NCBI GenBank assembly: GCA_910585805.1
Contig: CAJUFB010000012.1
Location: 20,856 to 84,855, forward strand
Direction: 5' to 3'
DNA length: 64,000 nucleotides
From: an uncultured Acetatifactor sp.
Lineage (GTDB): Bacteria > Bacillota > Clostridia > Lachnospirales > Lachnospiraceae
Shown: positions 52,862 through 61,395 of the stretch, piece by piece
Numbering within the stretch: position 1 is the first letter of the stretch
Layout: each line of letters starts with the position of its first letter
Notes under the pieces: model-generated
The model's database searches: none
The model's input: only the letters and a program-made list of their open reading frames with translations
What the model was told of the DNA's origin: nothing
Position numbers and translations under genes: made by a program

Positions 52862-53077
52862 CGCTGTAAACCTCCCTCTAAAGTCCCGCCTTTCCCCGCG
52901 CAATACCCGCGCCTGTGGCAAATAATTCCCCTCCGCCGGGACCGTCCGCAGGCTTTCCTTCCACCAGCTTCAGAAACGCCCCTCTTTCTGATTCTCCGCC
53001 GGGGCGCCCGCAGGCCTTCCTGTATACTCCGGAAAAAGGCTGTTTCCAGTTCTGCATTTTTTCAGACAAAAGCCCCT

Positions 53078-54619
53078 TCATTCTTCCAGGGGAACAAAGG
53101 TGTCCATCATCTCGATGGCGTCAAACAGCAGGGAGCGCTGTACCCCGTCAGCCGTGGTGACGGACATTTTCCGCTCCAGGCCCCGGCCCGTTCCGACTCC
53201 CGCAATCTCGTCATTTACGTACACGCCCTGATAACAGTCCATGGCAATATCTTCGATCTTATTGAATTTCAGGTAATGCTGTACCGCCGCTTCTCCCTGT
53301 TTCAGCACCTGGCGCAGATTCTTCATCTTCCCTCTGGCAAAGGCGATGTCGTTGGAGAGGATTTTCCGAATCAGCTTTCGGAAATGAATATACTGACGGA
53401 ACCTCTCTTTTGCCAGAATTTCCTCAGGCGCCTCCACAATATAAGGCCGGAGAGCGAGATTTTCGTTTTCCCCGTAAGCATAATCCTGCCGAATCTCCTC
53501 CAGGGAATCTTTCAGCTCGCCGAAGTCAATATGCCAGTCTATGGAAGATATGGCACCGCCCGTCTTATCCTCGCTCAGATTCGCCCCAAAGCGCTTGGCG
53601 TTGCTGCACAGGCTCTCCGCCAGCTCATATGCTTTATAGAAAGGATATTTCTGATGGACGATGGCCACCCCGGCACAGGCGGCGTACCGCTCTTTATCCA
53701 CCGCATTCTCCTTCCTGCTCAATGCCCTGATAAAGACCGCCGCGCTCTCCACGCCGATGCGCCCCTCCGTGACATAACAGATATCATCCCCTGCGGTAAT
53801 AATCCGCCTCACCGGGAAATTCCTGTCCCGGATGTCCAGATCCTTCAGATTGCCGCTTTCCAGATTCCGCGCCACGGTCTCCGCCATTTCCTTATATGCG
53901 CTCTTAAAATCATCGTCTATTGCCTGGCTGAATCTGCTTATGTTATCCTTGAAAGTGTTCCAGTCGGCATCCTGATACGCCTCGTACACCTTCGCCACCC
54001 TGGCTCCCATGGCATTTCCGTCAATGTGAACTACCGCAATAAAGTTGGAATCATGTTTCGTTCCGCCCAGTTCGCCGAACTTATAGACTCTTTCATAACC
54101 TTTGGGTGCCAGTTCCCTGTCTGTCTGCTCTTCCGCCTTCGGCATGCCGTTTTCCCTTCTTCCCAGCAGAACGGCTTTCCGCGTGCCGGTATCCAGCCTT
54201 TCCACGCCGAAGGTGCCCTGATGGAACGCCGAAACCCTCATGGATTTCTTGCGCTCCAGCTTTTTGGTCAGCTCCTTCAGATTCTCTCCCGGCGTCAATG
54301 CCCCGTCATACTCCAATGTCACCGCAAATACCTCAATGCCGGGATATTCGCTATGTATCGTGTACGTAATCTTCCTGGTAAAACACACCGCCTTCTCCCG
54401 GGATGCGAACTCCAGGACCACATGCCCGCCTCCGGAATAGACGAAATTCTCCTTCCTGTCGAAAACCTGCGGTTCCGCTATCTTTTCCTGAAAATAATCA
54501 CTGCTCATGACCCAGGCAATCACAGCCGAATTCGTAATATTGTCTCTCAGCTTATTGCTGGAAAAAATATATGCCTGCTTCTGTGATACCTCCAAAATCG
54601 TTAATACCCGTTCAGCCAT
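53078..54619 (-). CDS. cas10: Cas10, HD-less, with AGDD cyclase motif (type III-D)
   Basis: 513 residues, much shorter than full Cas10. Palm 1 begins at residue 5 (LTILEVSQKQAYIFSSNKLR) and carries YSGGGHVVLEF, so no HD nuclease domain is present. Palm 2 contains the first metal site VVHIDGNAMG (197-205) and ITAGDDICYV (274-283), where the usual GGDD is AGDD. The AGVAIVHQKYPFYKAYELAE segment is also typical. Predicted to make cyclic oligoadenylate from ATP but unable to cut ssDNA with an HD site. AGAGG lies 6 nt before the ATG. The two CARF genes directly upstream fit this signalling role. Confidence 0.9.
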   Translation of the reverse strand: MAERVLTILEVSQKQAYIFSSNKLRDNITNSAVIAWVMSSDYFQEKIAEPQVFDRKENFVYSGGGHVVLEFASREKAVCFTRKITYTIHSEYPGIEVFAVTLEYDGALTPGENLKELTKKLERKKSMRVSAFHQGTFGVERLDTGTRKAVLLGRRENGMPKAEEQTDRELAPKGYERVYKFGELGGTKHDSNFIAVVHIDGNAMGARVAKVYEAYQDADWNTFKDNISRFSQAIDDDFKSAYKEMAETVARNLESGNLKDLDIRDRNFPVRRIITAGDDICYVTEGRIGVESAAVFIRALSRKENAVDKERYAACAGVAIVHQKYPFYKAYELAESLCSNAKRFGANLSEDKTGGAISSIDWHIDFGELKDSLEEIRQDYAYGENENLALRPYIVEAPEEILAKERFRQYIHFRKLIRKILSNDIAFARGKMKNLRQVLKQGEAAVQHYLKFNKIEDIAMDCYQGVYVNDEIAGVGTGRGLERKMSVTTADGVQRSLLFDAIEMMDTFVPLEE

Positions 54620-54765
54620 CCGTTTCCTCTCCCATCTCTGCCATATCCGTGTACTGTAATGCTTCCTCAGAAACCGTCACTTTCTGAATGCCTTTCCATT
54701 GTATCCTTTATTTCTGTTATCCATAGCTATTCATCGAAAATACGTTCCGTTTTGACATCCCCCGC

Positions 54766-56235
54766 TTACTCTGTCATTATCAGCCCTTTCGTATAGACAT
54801 GTTCCACCTCATCGGGATGATCTGCTATCTCTTTCTTCAGCCGTTCGATGAGCCTGACCAGGCGGGAGACATGCGCCTTCTCCTGATCAGACGTCATTGT
54901 TCCCGGCCATTTGCTCCCTCTCTCCGTCAGATTATGAGCAAAACGATTCCGGACGATAACGGCTTTTTTTCTGGTCCCTTCCAGCTCCAGGAAGAATTCT
55001 TCCATACCGGAAAGACTGGACTTTCTCCTTTTCAGGCAAGTATAAACATACGATAATCTTCTGATGGCATCGGTCAGATAGTCTTCATTCAGGTAATCTT
55101 CCTCCCTGACCTCCGCTTTGACTTTCTTCAGATAGACCGGTACCAGATGACTCTTCAGCGCTTCATACGCAGTGGCCGCCGCCTGCCCGTAACGATTCTG
55201 GTTCAGATACCACTTTGCCGTCATCAGGCGCCTGTCCGCGATGGACATCCTTTCCCATACTTCTGAGGCCTTTTCCCTGTCGTCCTTCAGATTCAGAAAT
55301 TTTCGGCGAAGCACCTCGTTGATCATATGGTTCAGATCCGCGTACCGGCTGCTGTCCGTTTGCTCCCTCTCCGTTATCCGCAGCAGCTCCGTCAGGGATT
55401 TCTGCACTTTGTCAAAGGAATTGACCTGGGTTGCCCAGTCAAAATTTTCCAGAGCCTTCCGAAGCTCACTCTCCGTCTCCGGGATCTGCTCAAGAAGCGT
55501 GCGGCAGTTTCCGGTATTTTTAAACTCACTCACTCCGCTGCTGAGATGCATCACGGAGATCAGATCATGCAGATCCAATATGGGCGTAATTCCTCCCTTT
55601 TCTCTTCCTGCATCCATGTTTCCATAGTAAATATGAGTAATATCCAGATTTGCACTGGAGATTACACTCAGATAGTTCAGTATAATGAGATTATAGACAG
55701 GCAGGGACCGGAAAGAATGAGTAATATCAAAGGCAATCTCATAATCCGTATCCGGCTCCAGCCAGTTCTTGATGCCGCTGAGCAATTGATAATTTTCCAA
55801 CAATTCTTCGTTGTTCATGCCATAACGCGTCAGAATGGCCCGGGTGGGAACCGCCCTGGAAAAAGGCTCTCTGTTCAGTCCCCCGGCAAGGATCTTGTTG
55901 ATGGACTCCGTCGCCCTCCGCAGCTCTTCCCCCGACACATCCCTGCCGCTGGCAGGATCCAGCTCACAGAACAGAAGCTCCTCTTTCTCTGTGTTCCCCG
56001 CAGTAAAATACTGGTAAAATTCAAGCCAGGAAGACTTGATCGTACCTATAATAAATATCATATCCGGCCGGAAAGCTGAAACCAGAGACTCTGCCACATA
56101 GGCAGACTCCACAATTTCCCCGGTTTCTTCAAGCTGATAGCTTGTCATCATATACCCCGCAGGTGCGCCGCTGGGCAGCTTTCTTCCCGTCCCCAGGGTG
56201 AGAATCAACACTTTCTTCTTTGGTCTCTCAGGCAT
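54766..56235 (-). CDS. csx1: CARF-HEPN ribonuclease, Csx1/TM1812 group (effector A)
   Basis: 489 residues from ATG 56235 (AGGAGG 7 nt upstream). The N-terminal CARF domain shows VLILTLGTGRKLPSG, FIIGTIKSSWLEF and the signature FDITHSFRSLPVYNL. The C-terminal HEPN domain has RNRFAH (429-434), the R-x4-H catalytic motif of RNases that cut single-stranded RNA upon cyclic oligoadenylate binding. It begins 3 nt after the stop of the second CARF-HEPN gene. Role: signal-activated RNA degradation after target recognition. Confidence 0.92.
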   Translation of the reverse strand: MPERPKKKVLILTLGTGRKLPSGAPAGYMMTSYQLEETGEIVESAYVAESLVSAFRPDMIFIIGTIKSSWLEFYQYFTAGNTEKEELLFCELDPASGRDVSGEELRRATESINKILAGGLNREPFSRAVPTRAILTRYGMNNEELLENYQLLSGIKNWLEPDTDYEIAFDITHSFRSLPVYNLIILNYLSVISSANLDITHIYYGNMDAGREKGGITPILDLHDLISVMHLSSGVSEFKNTGNCRTLLEQIPETESELRKALENFDWATQVNSFDKVQKSLTELLRITEREQTDSSRYADLNHMINEVLRRKFLNLKDDREKASEVWERMSIADRRLMTAKWYLNQNRYGQAAATAYEALKSHLVPVYLKKVKAEVREEDYLNEDYLTDAIRRLSYVYTCLKRRKSSLSGMEEFFLELEGTRKKAVIVRNRFAHNLTERGSKWPGTMTSDQEKAHVSRLVRLIERLKKEIADHPDEVEHVYTKGLIMTE

Positions 56236-56237
56236 TC

Positions 56238-57734
56238 TCACTCCTCCTCACGCTCTTCTGCCGGAGCAATCATTTGCCGGAAACGGCCGTTGTATTCCTT
56301 CAAATCTTCATACAGCTTCCTGCATCCGAACTGATAGATATTACTGTAGCCGAAATGGTTCATGGAGTTCCGGCGGCTGGAGATAGCACTGGTAAGCTCC
56401 GCCAGCTCAACGGGAAGTTCCATTGTCAGCATCCGGGCAGCTTTCCGTTCCTGTTCCGGCGTCACGGTATCCGGTTCCGCATCTTTTCCATTCTGTTCCC
56501 GGCCCCAACGCATTTCCCATGCAATCTCCCACTTCCGGAAAATGTCCTCCCTGGCCTCCGCCGTCAGTTCTTTTCCGCTTTCCTTCTGCCGCATTTCATT
56601 ATTGACCAGATTACAGATGGACTTCGCTATGCCTTCCCGGTGTTTTTCAAGGTATTCATTCAATCCATAGCGGCAGCACAGATAAGTCTTGATCGTCTCA
56701 TCCAGAGCCGTAAATCCCTGCTGTGTCTTCTTATTCTCAATCGCCCAGTCAATCGCCGCAAAGCCAAAGGCAAGATTATCCTCAACATCAAAAATGCCAA
56801 GCTTGTCGTGAATCACATCAAATAATTTGCTGAGCGGCTCAATCCTGTTTTTCCTTGCCTGCGCTTCCTCCTGTTTCCCGACCCTCTTCTGCATGGCTTT
56901 ATAGTTCTGTTCATAGGAACGGTAAGAATTCAGCACGCTTCCTCCCGGTACGCCCTTTTTGTCCGGGACATGGCAGCCTCTCGACGTCTCCAGCCCCTGT
57001 GTGATATCATAGAGGTCATTGACTACCTTATAACTGTCCGCCATCTTATTTCTGCGCTTCACTTTCTGAATGTCAAACAGCGCCTTGATCTCATCACTGT
57101 TCCCGTATCTGACAAAAGAGCCGGCCGCCTGGGACCAGTCCAGAATATCCAGAAATGTCACAAGGTCAAAAATTGGTGCCTCTGTTTCGCCGGCCTCATT
57201 TTGAACCTTTGCCTCAAAAGCACCATAGTAAATCCCTGCTACGTTTATGTTTTTCAGTGTCCTGGCATATGTAATAACAGAAAGCATCTGAATGGGGATA
57301 TTTCGCAGTGAATGCGTAATATCCACATACAGCTCCTCCTCATCCTGTATCTCGTCATACATAATATTGAAAATATCCCAGAGTTCATCCTCTGTGGCAC
57401 CCAGGGGAATGAATCTCACGCTTTCCTCCGTAATGCCGAATTCTTTCTGCAGAATGGAGTAAAGCCCTGTCTTCCGCGCCGTTTCTTTCCCGGCTCCCAT
57501 CTGCTTCAGCTCCCTGTCCGTATAATCCCTGTCCAACCAGTTGAGCCGGTATGCTTCTTTCGTCACAAAGATTGTGATACGGTCATCTGCCCCAAAACCG
57601 CGTTCGTTCAGCATCTTCAGCTTTAATACAGCCTCCTGGATATATTCCGTGGCCAAAGTCCCTTCGTCACACCGATACGTTACTTTGCTGTAATTGCTTG
57701 TCCCCAGCACAGATAAAAAATGTCTTCCAGCCAT
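56238..57734 (-). CDS. CARF-HEPN ribonuclease, TM1812/Csx2 group (effector B)
   Basis: 498 residues. The CARF domain opens FLSVLGTSNYSKVTYRC and carries LYVDITHSLRNIPIQMLSVI. The HEPN motif is RNSMNH (455-460). It is the first gene of the interference operon and a diverged paralogue of effector A. GGGGAG lies before ATG 57734. No clear promoter was found directly upstream, so it may be read from the CRISPR array 3 leader promoter. Confidence 0.92.
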   Translation of the reverse strand: MAGRHFLSVLGTSNYSKVTYRCDEGTLATEYIQEAVLKLKMLNERGFGADDRITIFVTKEAYRLNWLDRDYTDRELKQMGAGKETARKTGLYSILQKEFGITEESVRFIPLGATEDELWDIFNIMYDEIQDEEELYVDITHSLRNIPIQMLSVITYARTLKNINVAGIYYGAFEAKVQNEAGETEAPIFDLVTFLDILDWSQAAGSFVRYGNSDEIKALFDIQKVKRRNKMADSYKVVNDLYDITQGLETSRGCHVPDKKGVPGGSVLNSYRSYEQNYKAMQKRVGKQEEAQARKNRIEPLSKLFDVIHDKLGIFDVEDNLAFGFAAIDWAIENKKTQQGFTALDETIKTYLCCRYGLNEYLEKHREGIAKSICNLVNNEMRQKESGKELTAEAREDIFRKWEIAWEMRWGREQNGKDAEPDTVTPEQERKAARMLTMELPVELAELTSAISSRRNSMNHFGYSNIYQFGCRKLYEDLKEYNGRFRQMIAPAEEREEE

Positions 57735-57890
57735 GTTCTCCCCGCCTTTTAGTATTTATGTATTTCATTTTCTGTTGTTTTCAGTATTTTTGCATGGGAC
57801 TTTTTCCGTTTATACCTGTTCAAATTTCTCTCTCAGCTTCATGAGCGCTTCTTTTCAATTCGGGACACATACACTCCTGTCAAGTCAGGG

Positions 57891-58098
57891 CTAAAAAATC
57901 TTCAACCTTTTATCGTTGCAACGGTTATTTTCCGACAATTCCTCTCCTGCTTTGATCGCATGGAGCACAGGCGAGGGATAACAGTTTTTCATGCGGTCAA
58001 AATTGCAGTTACAGCCATACTCCGCAGTCACCTTCTGATACTGATCCCGCAGTTTCAGGCAGCTTATCGGTTTTACAGGAAGTTTTGATATAAATTTT
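57891..58098 (-). pseudogene. Duplicated fragment of the RT-primase gene
   Basis: The minus strand encodes KFISKLPVKPISCLKLRDQY, then QKVTAEYGCNCNFDRMKNCY and PSPVLHAIKAGEEL, about 90% identical to residues 658-710 of the RT-primase encoded at 58800-61211, then a divergent end and a stop at 57891. It lacks a start. It sits on the far side of CRISPR array 3 from the parent gene, so array 3 is flanked by two related copies in the same orientation. Confidence 0.9.
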
Positions 58099-58156
58099 TA
58101 GATAGTTCCCATTTAGAAAAATTATCCTCTGGTATATGTTCCATAATATCGCTGAT

Positions 58157-58562
58157 ATCGCACTGCCCTGACTCAGGCCAACCCCATTTCTACATCGTGA
58201 CCAGGCATATGCTGATGAGCATAGATAGTGTCAATGCCCTAACTCGGGCCAACCCCATTTCTACCTTATAAAAAGGAACAAGAACAGCCAAACCCAGAAG
58301 GTGTCAATGCCCTAACTCGGGCCAACCCCATTTCTACATCGTAAAAGATGCAACAGAAGACCTGGATAAATTCCGGTGTCAATGCCCTAACTCGGGCCAA
58401 CCCCATTTCTACGGAACAAGTGGAGAGTTAATCATTAGAGCTCTGAACGTGTCAATGCCCTAACTCGGGCCAACCCCATTTCTACTTCAGAAGAAGAATA
58501 CTATGCAAATGAAACCAATAAAGGTGTGTCAATGCCCTAACTCGGGCCAACCCCATTTCTAC
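58157..58562 (-). CRISPR. CRISPR array 3: 6 repeats, 5 spacers
   Basis: 37-bp repeats at 58157 (degenerate), 58228, 58301, 58376, 58449 and 58526; spacers 34-40 bp. Core variant TAACTCGGGCCAACC differs from arrays 1 and 2. The degenerate repeat is at the left, the leader at the right. The array lies between the RT-primase gene and the interference operon, all on the minus strand. Confidence 0.98.
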
Positions 58563-58726
58563 CCTCAGGTCTGGAAAGCCGCATAAACAGCGGCTTCCAG
58601 AGCCCATTTTTACGTGTAATTCACAGAATATTCTGACAATAAGCTTTTTCAGCTCCTAAATTTGGCTGTTCACACTTTGTTCATATTTATGCATTCCATT
58701 ATATCAGAACAGGCCGCCTTTTTCAA
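58563..58726 (-). promoter_or_regulatory. Leader and promoter of CRISPR array 3
   Basis: TTGAAA (58721-58726) and TATAAT (58698-58703) spaced 17 bp on the minus strand, then CAGAATATTCTG, then the first repeat, as in arrays 1 and 2. The promoter lies just downstream of the RT-primase stop (58800). Confidence 0.88.
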
Positions 58727-58799
58727 TATCAACATTACAAAAAATATGCTTAATTTCCCCTCATCCTCCCACCCAAACTCCGCTTCCTGACATTCCATC

Positions 58800-61211
58800 C
58801 TAAATCTCCACAACCCACTCATACCCCCGCTCATTCTTCCGCCGCACCAGCATCCCAAACTCCACTTCCAGGCAGTCAATCCCGGCCTCATCGAATATCG
58901 TCTCCAACTCATGCTCCAGCCTGACAATATTTTTGTCAATCCCTCTCTTCTGCTTTTTCATCTCCAGTATTCTTCCGGTAATGTCCTGCACGCGCCTGTT
59001 AATATTCAATTCATCAAAAACCTGGCTCTCCTTCTCCTTCGTAAGGGTACGGCTTGTGGGAACCGTAATCTCTCCTCCCGACTCCTCCCCCGCCTTAATC
59101 GCGTGGAGTACAGGCGAGGGATAGCAGTTTTTCATACGGTTAAAATTGCAGTTACAGCCATACTCCGCAGTCACCTTCTGATACTGATCCCGCAGTTTCA
59201 GACAACTGATCGGCTTTGCGGGAATTTTTGAAATAAACTTTTCTGTGACCGAATACTGGTAATTCAATGTGAATTCCATCACCTTATGCACAAACGCCTT
59301 TCCGTCCTCCCCCGCATGCCCAAACACATACAGCACTGACAGCCTCTCGAAATGGGACAGATATCCGGTTGACCTTGCTTTCTGGCACAGATACCGCATC
59401 AGATTGCACCGCTTCAATATCACCGCAATATTATCAGGAAGATAACCGAAACTGCCAAGATCCTCATCCACCTTGTTTTCTTTCACTGCCACATTCTTTG
59501 CCGGCGCCGCAATATTCAGAACCTTCTTTAAAGCCAGTCCCGTATAGCCGCCCATGTCCATAATAAATTTCCCGGGCTCCTGAACCGGGATAAAGTCCTC
59601 ATCCAGGAAACAACTCTGCCGTCCCGTCTTCGCATGATATCCAAAGGGAAGCTTAATTGCCTGTCCCGCTTTCCCGTTTTTCAGCCGCCCCTTATTGGGG
59701 AAAAATTCTATCGTAACCCCATCCGCCGTCTCCCCCATACGGTTCTCCACAATGTCCTGCAGCAGATTCAGATACCGCACGGATACCCACTCGGTAAACA
59801 AAATCCAGATATGATATCCTCTATGCCCGCTTTCTTCCACCCAGCCGTATAGTCCCAGCTTTTTCAGTTCTTCCTGTATCTTCTGCACCTGATTCGCCGC
59901 TTTCTGCATGCCCAGCCGAAATTTCTCCGCCGCATCGCCCGTTTCGAGCAATACCTTCTTCGACACATCCACGTCGATCACCATAAAGCGCGCCGTACTG
60001 TTCCCCCGCTGCACATAGGTTCCCGCCGTCAGTTTCCCCGCAAAATGCTTTTTCAACACCTCCTCCGTCAATGGCTCTGATTTCTGCTCATAGCATAGCT
60101 TCCCGTATTTATCCAGATTTTGTACTACATAAACGTCTTCTCTTCCAACAAACAGTTCTACATACTTTTTAAGCTGGGATTCCGTCAGCCTTACGGCTTC
60201 AGATTCCTCTTCCCCGCCTTCTTCCCTGACAGGCCTTATCCTGACAGGTTCGCTTTTCTTCTCCTGCTCTCCATGAAGCCTGGATATTTTCTCCATAAAA
60301 GCCATAGCCTTATTAAAACATCCCGTATCGGAATAAATCTGCATAATATTTACAAGGGTTTCCTCATTTTCATCCTCCGTCAGCTTTCCGTAAAGGCTTA
60401 AAAGTTCCTCCGCATATACCCCGCCTGTCTCCGCCCCTGCATCCAGCGCAGCTACCTCATGGTAATCCTCCATCTCATACAAAATCATGCCCCGATTCCC
60501 CTTTTGCTCCCAGAACCGGCACAGATAAGTGCAGATTTCCCTGTTCATATTATGGAAAACTCTGCGGTTTTCTTCCAGTTTCCCACAATCCATTTCCTTA
60601 TTCCATGTCATATATGCCACTGCCGCGAATTCATAAGCGGAAGCAATCTCCCTCTCCTCCCTGAAATACTGTTCCCAGCCTCCAAGTATCTCCGCGCCCT
60701 TTTTCAGCTTCTCCTGCAAATTCCCGGTTCTCTCTGTCAGCCACATTGTCTCCAGCCTTTCCTGGAGTCTCTCCTCTGCTTTCGCGGGAATTGCCTTTCC
60801 CTGTCTGTCAAAATGATACCCCAGGAATTCAAATCCCTCCCCCACAGACAAAATCCCCGTTTTCGCCTGGTTCAGTGTCAGCCCCAGTTTCCGCAGCAGT
60901 AGCGTTGCTTTCGCCAACAGATCCTCCAGCTTCTGCCGCTTTTTGCCAAACACAATCATATCATCGGAATATCGAATATAAAAATCGCTTTCATTGTCCA
61001 TTATCCAGTCAAACTCTGCCAGATAAATATTGGAAAACACCGGCGACATGACTGACCCCTGATAAATTCCTTCCCTTTTTTCTGTCAGTTCTCCAGTATC
61101 CGAGAGACACGGGGCAGTTGAAATCTTCCGGATCAGTTCCAGTGTGTCCTTCTCCGGAATCCGCTGCCGCCTGTCCCAGATATTTCCCCGAAAAAGAAAA
61201 GAAATTAACAC
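58800..61211 (-). CDS. Truncated reverse transcriptase fused to an archaeo-eukaryotic primase (CRISPR-associated)
   Basis: The open frame has 803 codons. Residues about 18-135 are the second half of a group-II-like reverse transcriptase: QGSVMSPVFSNIYL (51-64), FYIRYSDDMIVFG (77-89), LTLNQAKTGILS and FEFLGYHFD. The fingers and the motif with the first catalytic Asp are missing, so RT activity is unlikely. A helical linker leads to an AEP primase domain with VIDVDV (411-416), GHRGYHIWI (462-470) and AIKLPFGYH (518-526), followed by a Cys-rich tail (C602, C609, GCNC, NCYP). RT-primase fusions are known in type III loci. The frame starts at GTG 61211 inside the cas1 fragment, +1 relative to it. 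Confidence 0.85.
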   Translation of the reverse strand: MLISFLFRGNIWDRRQRIPEKDTLELIRKISTAPCLSDTGELTEKREGIYQGSVMSPVFSNIYLAEFDWIMDNESDFYIRYSDDMIVFGKKRQKLEDLLAKATLLLRKLGLTLNQAKTGILSVGEGFEFLGYHFDRQGKAIPAKAEERLQERLETMWLTERTGNLQEKLKKGAEILGGWEQYFREEREIASAYEFAAVAYMTWNKEMDCGKLEENRRVFHNMNREICTYLCRFWEQKGNRGMILYEMEDYHEVAALDAGAETGGVYAEELLSLYGKLTEDENEETLVNIMQIYSDTGCFNKAMAFMEKISRLHGEQEKKSEPVRIRPVREEGGEEESEAVRLTESQLKKYVELFVGREDVYVVQNLDKYGKLCYEQKSEPLTEEVLKKHFAGKLTAGTYVQRGNSTARFMVIDVDVSKKVLLETGDAAEKFRLGMQKAANQVQKIQEELKKLGLYGWVEESGHRGYHIWILFTEWVSVRYLNLLQDIVENRMGETADGVTIEFFPNKGRLKNGKAGQAIKLPFGYHAKTGRQSCFLDEDFIPVQEPGKFIMDMGGYTGLALKKVLNIAAPAKNVAVKENKVDEDLGSFGYLPDNIAVILKRCNLMRYLCQKARSTGYLSHFERLSVLYVFGHAGEDGKAFVHKVMEFTLNYQYSVTEKFISKIPAKPISCLKLRDQYQKVTAEYGCNCNFNRMKNCYPSPVLHAIKAGEESGGEITVPTSRTLTKEKESQVFDELNINRRVQDITGRILEMKKQKRGIDKNIVRLEHELETIFDEAGIDCLEVEFGMLVRRKNERGYEWVVEI

Positions 61212-61395
61212 TAATTCCCTGTTCCAGCATTTTGTGTAAGGCCTGCGTCGTCACCTGTACATTTCCAAATACCGCCATATTTTCCACATTTGCAACCGGA
61301 ATTTCCAGCAGGGTGCGAGTTCCCTTGGTTACCGCAATCCGCTCGCTTTTCTTCTGAATACAGCTGCCCTGCTCTTTAATGTACAGTACTGACAT
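61009..61395 (-). pseudogene. cas1: cas1 N-terminal fragment, out of frame with the RT-primase
   Basis: ATG 61395 follows GGAGG and overlaps the upstream CARF gene by 20 nt. The first 75-80 residues are a Cas1 N-terminal beta domain: MSVLYIKEQGSCIQKK, TLLEIPVANVENMAVFGNVQ, VTTQALHKMLEQGISVNFFS and FSGKYLGQ. Near 61160 homology stops and the sequence continues into the reverse transcriptase in another frame; the cas1 frame ends at 61009. The catalytic alpha domain (metal-binding Glu, His, Asp) is entirely lost, so integrase activity is not possible from this copy. Confidence 0.88.

Noticed and set aside
52862..53077. Arg/Gly-rich in-frame extension of the single-domain Cas7 and open frames in the gap before it
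   Set aside because: The gap carries two imperfect copies of a GC-rich repeat and no ribosome binding site; the TTG at 52861 has GGGAGG and starts the RAMP fold.
58800..61395. Programmed +1 frameshift producing a Cas1-RT-primase fusion
   Set aside because: A shift is formally possible in the 200-nt overlap (CTTTTCTTTTTCGGGG), but the Cas1 catalytic domain is absent, so a simple deletion explains the layout better.
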